Positions 1-9,400 of a stretch of 64,000 nucleotides of DNA are shown here, piece after piece. The DNA is taken from positions 1-64,000 of the forward strand of contig DATMAN010000097.1 of the NCBI GenBank assembly GCA_035560005.1. The letters are read 5' to 3'. Both the position numbers and the translations under genes were made by a program. The notes beneath the pieces were generated by a model. It made no database searches. It was not told where the DNA came from and saw only the letters and a program-made list of their open reading frames with translations. Source of the stretch: Burkholderiales bacterium. GTDB lineage: Bacteria; Pseudomonadota; Gammaproteobacteria; Burkholderiales; Eutrophovitaceae. Position 1 is the first letter of the stretch. Every line of letters begins with the position of its first letter.

Positions 1-65
1 CATGCGGTGCTCGCTCGCACGACGATCGCGTGAACCACCGCATCCTCCGTGGTTACGTTGCTGGG

Positions 66-1028
66 CTAACCGCTCGACGCATCGCCTTCCTCCGGCACCG
101 CGGCCGATTCGGCGCGCAGATGCCGATGTTGGTGCACGGGCGCATGGCCGGTGCGCAAGGCGGCGGCCTGCAGTCCTTCGAGGTAGAGGCGCTGAGTCTC
201 CTCCGACGGCTGCGCCCCCAGGCCTTTGCTCAACGCCTCCCAGCAGCGCCGGTACATGCGCACCACCTCCGCCAGTTCGCCTGCTTTCAGATAACAGCTC
301 ATCAGCCGGCGATAGAGCGATTCGTTCAACGGATCCTGTTCCAGCGCGGCACGGCAGACGTCCACCGACTGGCCGAAGCGCGCGTGCTCTTCGAGGTGTT
401 CAGACCATGCCGCCACCAGCCGTTCGAACCTCGTTTCCAGGCGCAGGCGCAGCGACAGCATCCAGGATTCTTCCGATTCGCGCGCGAGGAAGTGCCCGCC
501 ATAGAGCGCAAGCGCGGCGCGCGCTTTGGGCTCGGCGTCCTTCTTCTGAACATTCTCCTCCAGGCTGTGCAGCGCTTCGTTGGCCAGGCGCTCGAAGTGC
601 CACGTGTCCACCCAGCAGACCCGGTCGTTCAGGCTGAGCTTGCCGTCGTGCTGAAGGATCGCGGCATGACAGCGCAGTTGCCGGCGCAGGCGGTGCACGG
701 TGATGGTGAGATTGCGAACGCCCAGATCGCCTTCGGAATCCGGCCACAGACATTCCCACAAGCGGCTCGCTGCGACTTCCCGGCCACCGAGCGCGATCAG
801 CGCTTTGAGCAAGCCGAACGGCCGCTGCTGACCTTTGCCATTGGAGCAAACCGGCTGCCCGTCGATCGCCACGCTAAAGCGCCCCAGCGTGTAGATGCGG
901 ATCGGCAACAGACGGTCCGCCCGCTCCACCTCGCCTTCGGGCGCGGAGCCCGCGCGATCGAATCGGCCGGACTTGTCCGGCGCACTGGAACAACCCTCTC
1001 GGCCAACGACCTCTGGCGCCGCGTACAT
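66..1028 (-). CDS. BTAD-domain transcriptional regulator (possibly N-terminally truncated)
   Basis: A 320-residue protein resembling the C-terminal module of SARP/AfsR- and MalT-like regulators. After about 40 low-complexity residues comes an OmpR-type winged helix (about residues 42-130, starting RIYTLGRFSVAIDG). It is followed by an all-helical bacterial transcriptional activation domain (about 145-305, with typical ALYGGHFL and DPLNESLYRRLM stretches). Many relatives carry a large N-terminal ATPase/TPR sensor that is absent here. An in-frame stop lies just upstream, inside the direct repeat that begins 15 bases before the start. I therefore infer that the gene may be the 3' remainder of a longer regulator cut by recombination; a genuine short form is the alternative. 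Target genes are unknown. Confidence 0.7.
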   Translation of the reverse strand: MYAAPEVVGREGCSSAPDKSGRFDRAGSAPEGEVERADRLLPIRIYTLGRFSVAIDGQPVCSNGKGQQRPFGLLKALIALGGREVAASRLWECLWPDSEGDLGVRNLTITVHRLRRQLRCHAAILQHDGKLSLNDRVCWVDTWHFERLANEALHSLEENVQKKDAEPKARAALALYGGHFLARESEESWMLSLRLRLETRFERLVAAWSEHLEEHARFGQSVDVCRAALEQDPLNESLYRRLMSCYLKAGELAEVVRMYRRCWEALSKGLGAQPSEETQRLYLEGLQAAALRTGHAPVHQHRHLRAESAAVPEEGDASSG

Positions 1029-1042
1029 GACCGCACCCTCCG

Positions 1043-1510
1043 CAATTCGCCCGTTGTTCGCGGAGGCGAGTTCGGGTGCTCACCCGCCAAGAAGGAGAGC
1101 CCCGGCCTCCGCGAACTTTAAGCGATTGTCGGAAGGCGGAGCTTGGTCGTCTCTATGCCGAAGGCGGTATAACCAAAGCTATAGCGAGCGGCAGACGGGA
1201 ATCGGGATTTCAGCCCATCGGCCTGCCAGCGTGTCCGCGACGGAAGCGGCGGTATCCGGTCCACATCAAGCCTTCTGACCTGATGCTTCACCGAGGCGAC
1301 CAAGTGCAGTCCGAGCGCGATGATCCGTGGTTGGCGAATCCCCCTCCTCCGGCAGACTTCAGGCCATCGCGCCGCGTGCGGGTCCTGCACCGGCGCTCCT
1401 GCTTCGATCGGGGTTACGCCACCAGTCTGAATCCAACCACGGAGAAGTGGTGATCGAACGTGAAGGCAAGCCGGATGCGCGCGCGCTTCATGAGGGTGAA
1501 GCTGGTTGCG
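1043..1510. repeat. Long direct repeat, copy 1
   Basis: This segment is nearly identical to the one at 2260-2725, differing by a few substitutions and small indels. It begins with an imperfect hairpin: outer arms CAATTCGC/GCGATTG and a perfect 12-bp inner arm GTTCGCGGAGGC/GCCTCCGCGAAC at 1056-1067 and 1105-1116. It ends inside the 3' part of the PIN toxin gene. The copy boundary therefore cuts a coding sequence, which points to a segmental duplication rather than an insertion sequence; no transposase is present. Confidence 0.9.
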
Positions 1511-1830
1511 TCAACGGCTGAGAGCTTGTGCAGGTCCTTGCGCCGGAAGTACTCCCAGGACTGCTCGAGGTCGCGAAGCTCGCAGGGAAGAATCCTGACG
1601 GTGCCGGGCCCGTAGATCGAATCTTTCCATGCCAGTGCCACGTCCCGGTTGGCGTTACGTTCGAGAAACGTGAATGTCTCGATGACTACGGGAACGGACG
1701 TATGCAGCCTGGCGGCAGATCCCTGTAACAGATCCCATTGTTCTCGCGCTTGCGCATGCAGCGGATCTCGTGATAGCGCAAGTGCGATCCATGCTCCGCT
1801 ATCGACGAAAACCGCCTCTCGCTGGCGCAT
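1414..1830 (-). CDS. PIN-domain toxin (VapC-like endoribonuclease)
   Basis: A 138-residue PIN-fold protein. The expected acidic residues are visible: Asp in FVDSGAW near the N-terminus, Glu in VVIETFTFL, Asp in SAVDATSF and Asp in FTFDHHFS near the C-terminus. Such proteins cleave RNA, often tRNA, using Mg2+. The start codon overlaps the stop of the upstream ribbon-helix-helix antitoxin gene (TGATG), so the pair is translationally coupled as a type II toxin-antitoxin module. The last third of the gene lies in the long direct repeat, and a decayed copy of that end is found near 2.7 kb. All catalytic positions are retained, so this copy appears functional. Confidence 0.85.
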   Translation of the reverse strand: MRQREAVFVDSGAWIALALSRDPLHAQAREQWDLLQGSAARLHTSVPVVIETFTFLERNANRDVALAWKDSIYGPGTVRILPCELRDLEQSWEYFRRKDLHKLSAVDATSFTLMKRARIRLAFTFDHHFSVVGFRLVA

Positions 1831-2039
1831 CAGGGCTCGTCGTGAACGCTGTCGTGCTCGACGGAAGTCCGCTTGGGCTCGCCGTCCCAGATGGCTACGG
1901 GGCCTGTAGTCTGCGGCTTGAGCACGACCTTGCGGATTGCTTCGCGAACAAGTTCTGCGATGCTGCGTCCCGACCGCGCCGCCGCTTCGCGCAGGGCAGC
2001 GAGCTCTTCCTTTCGCAGGTAAATCTGAGTCTTTTCCAT
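1830..2039 (-). CDS. Ribbon-helix-helix antitoxin (CopG/RHH family)
   Basis: A 69-residue protein beginning MEKTQIYLRKEELAALRE, the beta-strand and first helix of a CopG-type DNA-binding domain. SGRSIAELVREAIRKV forms the second helix, and an acidic tail probably wraps the toxin. I chose the internal Met because the RHH fold starts there and because the promoter lies immediately upstream: a -35 and -10 at 2047-2075 predict transcription starting within a base or two of this ATG. No Shine-Dalgarno is evident, so the message may be leaderless. The gene overlaps the toxin start by one base. Confidence 0.82.
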   Translation of the reverse strand: MEKTQIYLRKEELAALREAAARSGRSIAELVREAIRKVVLKPQTTGPVAIWDGEPKRTSVEHDSVHDEP

Positions 2040-2075
2040 GTATGTTACTTTATCCTCGTGAGTGACATACGTCAA
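2040..2075 (-). promoter_or_regulatory. Toxin-antitoxin promoter with overlapping operator
   Basis: Reading the minus strand, TTGACG (2070-2075) and TAAAGT (2047-2052) are separated by exactly 17 bases, a good sigma-70 promoter. An inverted repeat, GTATGTCAC and GTAACATAC on the minus strand (2062-2070 and 2040-2048, one mismatch), brackets the -10 and touches the -35. That is the expected placement for an autorepressing RHH operator. Confidence 0.7.
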
Positions 2076-2225
2076 GGATTCCGGTGTTCGAACCCGGGCG
2101 CGTAGGCATTACGGGACGTGAGGTCGGAGATGAACGACAAACCGGCGCACTCGCGCGCGCCATGAACCGCTACGGCCCGCCGGGACCTGCGGGGCACAGC
2201 AGGCAAAAGGCCTATAAATCGAGTC

Positions 2226-2261
2226 TGACCCTGAGGTCGCTCTTGACCCTGAGGTCGCTCA
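2226..2261. repeat. Two tandem 18-bp units
   Basis: TGACCCTGAGGTCGCTC plus one variable base occurs twice head to tail directly before the second long repeat. Each unit contains the small palindrome GACC/GGTC. The preceding AATCGAGTCTGACCC resembles sequences commonly seen in REP-type intergenic elements of betaproteobacteria; that resemblance is from memory and not searched. Confidence 0.75.
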
Positions 2262-2725
2262 ATTCGCCCGTTGTTCGCGGAGGCGAGTTCGGGTGCTCAA
2301 CCGCCAAGAAGGAGAGCCCCGGCCTCCGCGAACTTTAAGCGAATTGTCGGAAGGCGGAGCTTGGTCGTCTCTATGCCGAAGGCGGTATAACCAAAGCTAT
2401 AGCGAGCGGCAGACGGGAATCGGGATTTCAGCCCATCGGCCTACCAGCGTGTCCGCGACGGAAGCGGCGGCACCCGGTCCACATCAAGCCCTCTGACCTG
2501 ACGCTTCACCAAGGCGACCAAGTGCAGTCCGAGCGCGATGATCCGTGGTTGGCGAATCCCCCTCCGGCAGACTTCAGGCCATCGCGCCGCGTGCGGGTCC
2601 TGCACCGGCGCTCCTGCTTAGATCGGGGTTACGCCAACAGTCTGAATCCGACCACGGAGAAGTGGTGATCGAACGTGAAGGCAAGCCGGATGCACGCGCG
2701 CTCCATGAGGGTGAAGCTGGTTGCG
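2260..2725. repeat. Long direct repeat, copy 2, within a decayed duplication
   Basis: Nearly identical to 1043-1510, with the same leading hairpin (here with a perfect 8-bp outer arm CAATTCGC/GCGAATTG, span 2260-2346). Homology resumes further right: GTAGGCAT-N-A-N-GGGACGTGA occurs at 2102 and again at 2885. The offset changes from 1217 to 783 bases, so the second copy has lost about 430 bases covering most of the toxin and the whole antitoxin. The gene-free stretch 2076-3011 is thus duplication debris. Confidence 0.88.
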
Positions 2726-2727
2726 GC
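2629..2727 (-). pseudogene. C-terminal remnant of a PIN-domain toxin gene
   Basis: The last 32 codons match the C-terminus of the intact toxin at 1414-1830 (ATSFTLMERACIRLAFTFD and onward, with four to five substitutions). Upstream of this the reading frame contains unrelated sequence, so only the tail survives. It is part of the partially deleted duplicate and should not be functional, lacking three of the four catalytic acidic positions. Confidence 0.85.
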
Positions 2728-3011
2728 GCGACTGCGCCACATCGCGAGCACGAAGTGGGGAAAGCGGCGTTTCCTCGCGATGGAAACGTTGCTCGACCCG
2801 CTTCCCGAGGAGGCAGCCGTTTGAGATCGGATCAGGCTACCGCCAACAAGAGTGCGAAAGACTCTTGACACAACTCCAGGGCGGGTAGGCATCATGGGAC
2901 GTGAAGTGCGGGCACGAAGAAACACCGGCGCGCGCCCTGAACGGCTGCGCCCTCTTGCACGCAGGCGGCTAATGGGTGACCTTTCAGTGCTCTGACGAGG
3001 AAGATCTTGCA

Positions 3012-5723
3012 CTATGGCCGGCCAGAATCATTGACCACTATGTAAGCAGCTGGCACTGTAAAACGGCCATTTCCAGGGGATGTGGAAAGTCTTTCGTTTG
3101 TGTCATCCGCGGCACGCGTTCGTACACGGTAGTAGACTTTCGTATCTCCGTTTACACCGCGTAGCTGATGCCACTCATTGTCACCAGGGGTCCACACACC
3201 GAAGCATTCTGGTGCAACCGTTGTCGACACTGTCCGCCAACCACTAGTTACAACGTTTTGCGTGAATGCCTCGTTGCTAGCCAATTCGACTGTGAACTTA
3301 ACGTTGCACGGAGCAGGGTTGGCGCTTGAAGGGACGTAATTCAATGCCCAACCCTGAGGATCGAAAACATAGCGAGGGCCTGTCCATACTTGGAAAGTTG
3401 GTGCTACCCCATCTTCTCGTCGCAGGTAATCCACTTCTGGATGGATTATTCCGTCAATTGTTACATCGTCTGACTCGTCGTTATCGTTGACGTCAATTAC
3501 GGCGTCGCCGCCGTTTTCACCCCCAGACGTGACCGGACAGAAGTTGGCATTGTCTGTTGCTGGGTCCCCCGTTGTCGGGTCCCCATCGATACACTCCTCT
3601 GGCACCAGAAACATGCCGGCTCTAGCCCACGCGCTGAGCAGCTTGTTCGTGGTATGTGCCCCATTGTGGCGAAAGCCGGGCGGCCCCCCGGGTTGACCGG
3701 CATTAGCCCACTGCCAAGTCATCTGTAACATAAAGTCCTGAAGAAACCGATAGAGGTCCTTATCGCAGGTGGTGGGCTGAGAATCCACAAATTGCCTGCA
3801 GGTTCCGAGGCCAGTCGGCCAGAATTGCCAAAGCGCTCGGTTCAATCTGACCCAGAACTGCGCGGTTCCCGATGGGAGACACTTGCTCCGCATGCCTTGG
3901 CGCGCAAGCCACAGCGCTCCGGCAGCGATTTGTCCATCAGCATAGTCGCCCATGGCGCGCAAGCGGTGTTCCGGGAAACGATCTTCCGGCAAGCTTGCCA
4001 ATCTCGGCATGCCACTGCCCTCGTCATGGAAGTTGACACAGTTTCTGCTATTTTCGCTTTGACCTTGGTTTTTCCAGGACCATCCTCCAACGCATGGCGA
4101 AGATGCGTATCCGTTGGCCCACGCATCCGCGAAGTCGTGGAAGTAAACGTCAGCGACATTACTTACCGTAATGTCGCACGAGGGACCACACCAATCTGCT
4201 GGTCTCCTGTATTGAAGCCGCCTTGCGGCCAAATGAGCAAACTCGTGCGCGATGATGGTAGCGTCCTGACCATCGTTTAGCCCAAGATTTGGTGCGTCCG
4301 GACAAGCCTGGTGCGTGAAACCAGGATAAGTTGCGAAACGGAGCCGTGAGGTATCGTAGTCGGCGAAACTGTACGGGTTCCCCACATCGACACTTACGTT
4401 TATCGGAGCCTCAGGAAACGTAGGAAAGGAGCCAGCTGCCACTACAAGTCGCCAGAATCTGTGCAAGTGAGCAAAGACGTTAATCTGCCGGAACGCAGCG
4501 TTACCACCATCGGAGCATACCGCTCGTGGAGCGTTATTCAACGGAGCTTGATCAAAGTTCGCGAGTGAGATAGTGCTCCCTCTCGCATCGGCCGATACCG
4601 CCACTTCCTGGTCATCGAACGCTCCGTCTTCAAAGCGATCGAGGCGATTGAATACGCCGTCTATATCGTCGTTGAGTTCAAGAGTGTACGTGCCAGAACT
4701 TGATGGATCGACCTCGAACCTGGCTGCGTGCGTGCCGGTGCCGGCGTCTCGGCGCCATATGTTTCCGATTGCTGACACTTGCTCAACCTGAGGAAGCAGT
4801 TGCAGGAGTTGGCCTGTGTCTGCGTCTACCCACGCCAGCCAGGTGACGCGCTCGGGTTTTGATGCGGCATCCGGAACAAAGTGTGCCGTCAGCAGTGTTC
4901 GGTACGCGAAACGCAGTCCCGGAACCAGACTACCGCTGGAAGTTCTTCCTCTCCCGTACGGTAGCAATACCAGTCTGAGATCCTTAGGTGTTGTGACTGG
5001 CGCCTGCACACCTGGTAGCCTTAGCAGCACTTCAATACCGCGATCAACGGCCGACTCGGGTGTCAAACTTTGCTTGTTGGTGATACGGAACTGGTTTAGG
5101 ACCACACCATGAACGACTGTTACGGTCTCGCCTTCCCAAAGCCTAGCGACGATTCCGACTTGGTCAATCGCCACTCCTTTGACGACCTGCAAGAAATAGT
5201 ATTCGACCAACTGGCGTTCGATATCTGCTTTGAACTGCGCAAAGCTCATTCCATCACCCAGCTGAAACACTCGCTCCGCTTCTGGAGACGCCGCGCCCTT
5301 GCGCATGGCATCGCAGACGGCGTGAAAGCGCTTGTACTTGTCCTCGTCTACCTCCATGCAAGTCACATCGGCTAAATCGGAGAGGCTTGCTGGTCGAGGC
5401 TTCGCTCCCTTTTTTGTACGCGTGACGATCTCCGAGAGTTCCCGCTGAAAGCCCATGGCTTGAAGAACGGGTGCCACAACGTCTGTGAATACTTGTTCGG
5501 ACGTGAACTCACCAGCCACTTTGGGCTTGAGCGATACAAAGAAACTGTCTCCGTCAAATGCTGGATAGAAAGCCTTTGCTGCGGCGGGCAGTAGTGCCGG
5601 TTTCAAGTTCAGAGTTGTCGACAGGGGAATCGGCTCCGGGAGAATGGTAGGTGGTGTTATACCAGCCGCCTCGAGCGCGCCGTTCTGCAACGTCAGGCCT
5701 ACTACGATCAGTATCGTGCCCAT
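3012..5723 (-). CDS. Secreted zinc metalloprotease-like protein (HEXXH, gluzincin-like)
   Basis: A 903-residue exported protein. The internal start gives a signal peptide, MGTILIVVGLTLQNGALEAAG; an upstream Met 44 codons earlier would bury it. The N-terminal 280 residues look like a propeptide region (GVVLNQFRITNKQSLTPESA resembles fungalysin/thermolysin propeptide folds). The zinc motif HEFAH lies around residues 493-497 (4233-4247). The motif expected to supply the third ligand (GEGWSD in M36 enzymes) appears only as FHDFADAWANGY, so the ligand may be Asp or His rather than Glu. A DVNDNDESDD calcium-binding-like loop precedes a C-terminal fibronectin-like region. Base composition is much lower in GC than the rest of the window, suggesting transfer. 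The substrate is unknown. Confidence 0.72.
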   Translation of the reverse strand: MGTILIVVGLTLQNGALEAAGITPPTILPEPIPLSTTLNLKPALLPAAAKAFYPAFDGDSFFVSLKPKVAGEFTSEQVFTDVVAPVLQAMGFQRELSEIVTRTKKGAKPRPASLSDLADVTCMEVDEDKYKRFHAVCDAMRKGAASPEAERVFQLGDGMSFAQFKADIERQLVEYYFLQVVKGVAIDQVGIVARLWEGETVTVVHGVVLNQFRITNKQSLTPESAVDRGIEVLLRLPGVQAPVTTPKDLRLVLLPYGRGRTSSGSLVPGLRFAYRTLLTAHFVPDAASKPERVTWLAWVDADTGQLLQLLPQVEQVSAIGNIWRRDAGTGTHAARFEVDPSSSGTYTLELNDDIDGVFNRLDRFEDGAFDDQEVAVSADARGSTISLANFDQAPLNNAPRAVCSDGGNAAFRQINVFAHLHRFWRLVVAAGSFPTFPEAPINVSVDVGNPYSFADYDTSRLRFATYPGFTHQACPDAPNLGLNDGQDATIIAHEFAHLAARRLQYRRPADWCGPSCDITVSNVADVYFHDFADAWANGYASSPCVGGWSWKNQGQSENSRNCVNFHDEGSGMPRLASLPEDRFPEHRLRAMGDYADGQIAAGALWLARQGMRSKCLPSGTAQFWVRLNRALWQFWPTGLGTCRQFVDSQPTTCDKDLYRFLQDFMLQMTWQWANAGQPGGPPGFRHNGAHTTNKLLSAWARAGMFLVPEECIDGDPTTGDPATDNANFCPVTSGGENGGDAVIDVNDNDESDDVTIDGIIHPEVDYLRREDGVAPTFQVWTGPRYVFDPQGWALNYVPSSANPAPCNVKFTVELASNEAFTQNVVTSGWRTVSTTVAPECFGVWTPGDNEWHQLRGVNGDTKVYYRVRTRAADDTNERLSTSPGNGRFTVPAAYIVVNDSGRP

Positions 5724-5906
5724 GATCGGCCTAGTGGACAGAAGACGCCAATGATGTACCTCTCGCTTGATTCTCACGGGCTTGCCTGTTCCAAGATGCT
5801 TGAACGTTGAACCGCCACCGTGCTCACTCTGGCAACCGGTACGCGCTCCACGCATTTTGTTTCCTTCTCGTCTGTAAACTGCGCCCGGGTGACAAGTACC
5901 GACACG

Positions 5907-6335
5907 CTATGGGCACGAACAGTAACAAGTGTAGGTAGGACAGACGTGCTTGCAAGGCGCGATGCAGTGAGATGGATCGAGTTCTTCCAGGATCTTTATC
6001 AACCGCCACCGTTCGGGTCTGGATCTAACGTTCTCTGCGTAGAGAAGATTTCCGTTCTTATCGACATATATCGCTATGTATGCTTGGCACTGCAGATACC
6101 CAATCTCTGCGTATCTTTCACCTTCAGAAGGAGCGCAGGCTGCGGGGGTTTCGACGGGCATGGTGCCGTGGGCATTTACGTCGCTTACTCTTAGAAAGGA
6201 GGCGCAGCCGATTGCGGCCAGCAACAATATTGTTCGAGCACACCAAACCCCGACCGAATCTCCAATAAATGCGGGTGCAGACTTCTCGTGGGGAAAGGAT
6301 GGCGTGCGAAAGATGCCCAGCAAGAGCTTGATCAT
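5907..6335 (-). CDS. Small membrane-anchored or secreted Cys-rich protein
   Basis: I do not recognise the family. The start was chosen at MIKLLLGIFRT because AGGAGG sits 6-11 bases upstream (AAGGAGGAGTCAC). The 142-residue product has a hydrophobic segment around residues 30-47 (TILLLAAIGCASFL), followed by a soluble part containing IAIYVDKNGNLLYAENV. It ends with a cysteine-rich tail, with eight Cys in the last 60 residues including CKHVCPTYTCYCSCP. A disulfide-rich extracytoplasmic domain is likely. It sits in the low-GC stretch between the protease and the FecR/TPR/barrel gene, all on the minus strand, so co-expression with the protease is plausible. Confidence 0.6.
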   Translation of the reverse strand: MIKLLLGIFRTPSFPHEKSAPAFIGDSVGVWCARTILLLAAIGCASFLRVSDVNAHGTMPVETPAACAPSEGERYAEIGYLQCQAYIAIYVDKNGNLLYAENVRSRPERWRLIKILEELDPSHCIAPCKHVCPTYTCYCSCP

Positions 6336-6446
6336 GTGACTCCTCCTTGTGGTGGTGCGGTATCGGTAATCGGTCATATTTGGCTAGAAGGGTCTAAGAC
6401 ACAAACCGCTCCTTGTACTTCGAGCCTGCCGGCCCTGTAAGTCATG

Positions 6447-9400
6447 TCACAGTCTCAGTACAAGAGATAGGAACAGCTGCCTTTGGGGTACGAATCGGGG
6501 TGCTGCCAAATTGCTTTCTTGGTATCTGGCATTCCGATCGCCCAAGTTGCGGCCGTCTATCGTGATGACGCCTGACCTTCTAGGAAGGTAGTAGGACACC
6601 TGAGCGTCTACGGTAGTAAACCGTTCGTCTCCCTGAAATGGGCTACCAAACGAGTCGATGAAGATCCCTTCTTGCTTGTAGTGGGACACATAACCTCTGA
6701 TTACCACCCTACCGCCTACGAAAATGTTCATTCCGATAGGAATACGAGTGCTGCGCAACTCAAGGAATTCTTCTGCGCCCTGAAATCCGGGAGCTCGCTT
6801 ATAGTGTTCGCGATAGACTTCTGCGGAGAGGGCAACATGTGGCCCGATCGTGGCGTATGCATAGACTCGGCCCGTTTTCTCAGTCCAGTCGCCGTCTTCA
6901 GCTAGGTTTGCAATCGGATCGATGAGGACCCATTGGATGTCTCGTTCTGCCACCTCGCCGCCGAGATAGATTGCATTGCTCAGTTTGTAATCTGTTCCAA
7001 TTCCCTTTCTGGTCGACGTTGAGCCATTGGGTTCGTCAAAAAACTGATTGAATCCGGCGATCTGTGTGGGCTCTAGAGTCTGATTGGTAGGAAGAATGCG
7101 ATTCATGGTTTCGAAAACGGCCGCCCGAATCGTCAAGCTGTTCAAGGGACTGAAGATGGCCCCCAGTTTGGGGCTGGTCTTGCTTCGTTCTACTAATGGG
7201 TCTTCAAACTGGTCAGCACTGAGTCCAGCGGTCAACAGAAACCCTGGCGAGACATGCACGTTGAAGTAGGCGTAACCGTTGCTTTGTGTCTGCAACGTGT
7301 CTGCAGTCAGAAATCCTCCGAAGTTCACGTTGTTGTGACCTCGAACATATCCTCCGCCTAGCGTTGCCCCAATGGGTCCGAACCTGACTATCGACTGTGC
7401 CTCCGCGAGCGAGTTGTCGGTATGCTCAAGAATGGTAATCAGCCCGGGGAACTCAAAATCGACCAAGGAGTCGTTATGTATGAACGAAAGAACCACATCG
7501 TTTCCTACGCCAAAACCGTAGCGGGCGCTCAACCGATCGATACTGTTCTTAACTTTTGCTCGCTCCGGACGAAAGTTGCTTGGATCGAACCGTAGCACCA
7601 GGTCTCCGCGCTCGAAGTCGGAGTTACGAAGTTCGACTTGCAGGTTGAGAGATTGCGAGGGAGAAATCTGCAAAAATGCGTTTGAAATACGTCTTTGATA
7701 GTCGTTGTTTGGACGGAAGCCCTCTGTCTCGTAGTAAAACCTCCCGATGCTTAGTGATGCATGGTCTAGCAAAGCGGAGATCCCGGCTTCATCAGCGTAG
7801 GTATCTTGTGTTCCGTCAAGAACACGGATTCGAGCGGCCATCCCATGTTGTATAAAGAGATCGGTGAATTCGAAAGTGCCAGGTTCTTGTGAGATTGCAC
7901 CCCTAGAAATGAACAATCGATCTTCGCTGAGCTGCGGTTGTATAGGCTCTGCGCTCAGTAACTGTCGAACTTGAGCTTGGAGAAGTTCGCTGACGCGGGC
8001 AATGTCGTGTCTCGGCAAAGTTGCGTAGGTGTCAGAAAGGAAGCGATGCGCTGAAAAGTTGCCTGGCTCCGCGGTCAACGATCTTGCTGCTTCTGCGATA
8101 GCAAGTTGATCAAAGCCTAAGGCCCGGTAAAGTCTTGCCAGACTAAGACTTCGAGTCGCGATGTCTTCTTCCAAGAGTAGTGTCGATCTGTAAATTGCTC
8201 GGTGGTCGTTAAGACGGATCGATTGTTGAAGGTTAGAGAGGGCTTGGGTTGGTTGATTCGCGACGAGGGCAAGGATTGCCTGGTAGAACCACGGCGTCGG
8301 ATCGTTGGGGTCGAGTTGCTTGGCGAGGTCGAACTGCGTCGCGGCGAGCTGATCGCGCTCCCTGGTGTTCTCCTCGTAGTAAGCCTTGCCGACGTAGCTT
8401 CTGAGTAGCGAATTGGTCGGATCGAGGGCCACCGCGATCTCGAGCTGTTCGCGGCCGGGGACGAGCTGGCCCTGGCGGATGATCGCGAGTCCCAGCCCCA
8501 ATCTTGGGAGCGGAGCGGTCGAGTCGCGTTCGATGGCTTTCAGGAAATCGGCTTGCGCCTCCTTGACGTTGATCTGTGCCAGATGCACGAAGCCGAGCAC
8601 CGTGTGGGCGCGCTCTTCGTTCGAATTGGCTTCGACCGCGCGTCGCGCGGCCTTTTCGGCGTCGCCCGTGCGGCCCAGCGACATGAACATTTCCGCCAGG
8701 CGAGCCTGCGTCAGCGAGCTGTCCGGTGAGAGTTCAGCCGCCCGCCGGACGCTCTTCGTTGCGTCCTCCAGCTTGAACTGCGCCTGCTGGGCGTAGGAGA
8801 GCGCCAGCCAGGCGCGCGAGGAAGCGGGCGAGATCTGCACGGCGTTCTGCGCCGCCGAGAGCGCGCCGTCCTTGTCGCCCTTGACGACGCTGATCACCGC
8901 GCGGATCGCCAGCGCGTCGCCGCTTGCCGGCGTCTCTGCGAGTGCCATTGAAATTTCGCTCTCCGCTTCCTCCACCCGCCCGAGGCGCAGGAGGTGCTCG
9001 GCGCGCTGGGCGAAGCACACCTGGCGGATCGCGCCCGCCGGCAGTTGCGCGCACTCTTCGGCGCTCGGCACGGCGATGCCGGCGTCGCTCAGCGGCGGGT
9101 AGTAGAGCGCCCATTGCACCGCGTCGGCCGGTCTGACGAGCAGGCGGATCGCCGGCGGCTCGGCCGCGCTGGCGGAGAGCACCTGTCCGCTTGCCAATAC
9201 CTGCTCTTCGAGCTGGGCGGTCGCCTGCGCGCGGACCTTGCCTTCGAACACCGCCAGCTCGGTCACCTCGCAGCGCAACGCCACCAGAAACTCCGTGCCC
9301 TCGACCGCGGCGTTCACGTGCGGCGTGCGGATGCGGAATTTCTTCGGAAAGCGCGTGATGACATAGCCCGCGCCGCAGCCCTGGGTCAGCGCATCCGGCG

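Noticed and set aside
2078..2105. tRNA T-arm-like sequence (GTTCGAACCC) suggesting a tRNA 3' end or attachment site
   Set aside because: The flanking bases do not form a 5-bp T stem and no acceptor, anticodon or D arm can be placed upstream.
2629..3012. Open frame of 127 codons on the minus strand
   Set aside because: Only its last 32 codons are toxin-derived; the rest has no recognisable features and lies in duplication debris.
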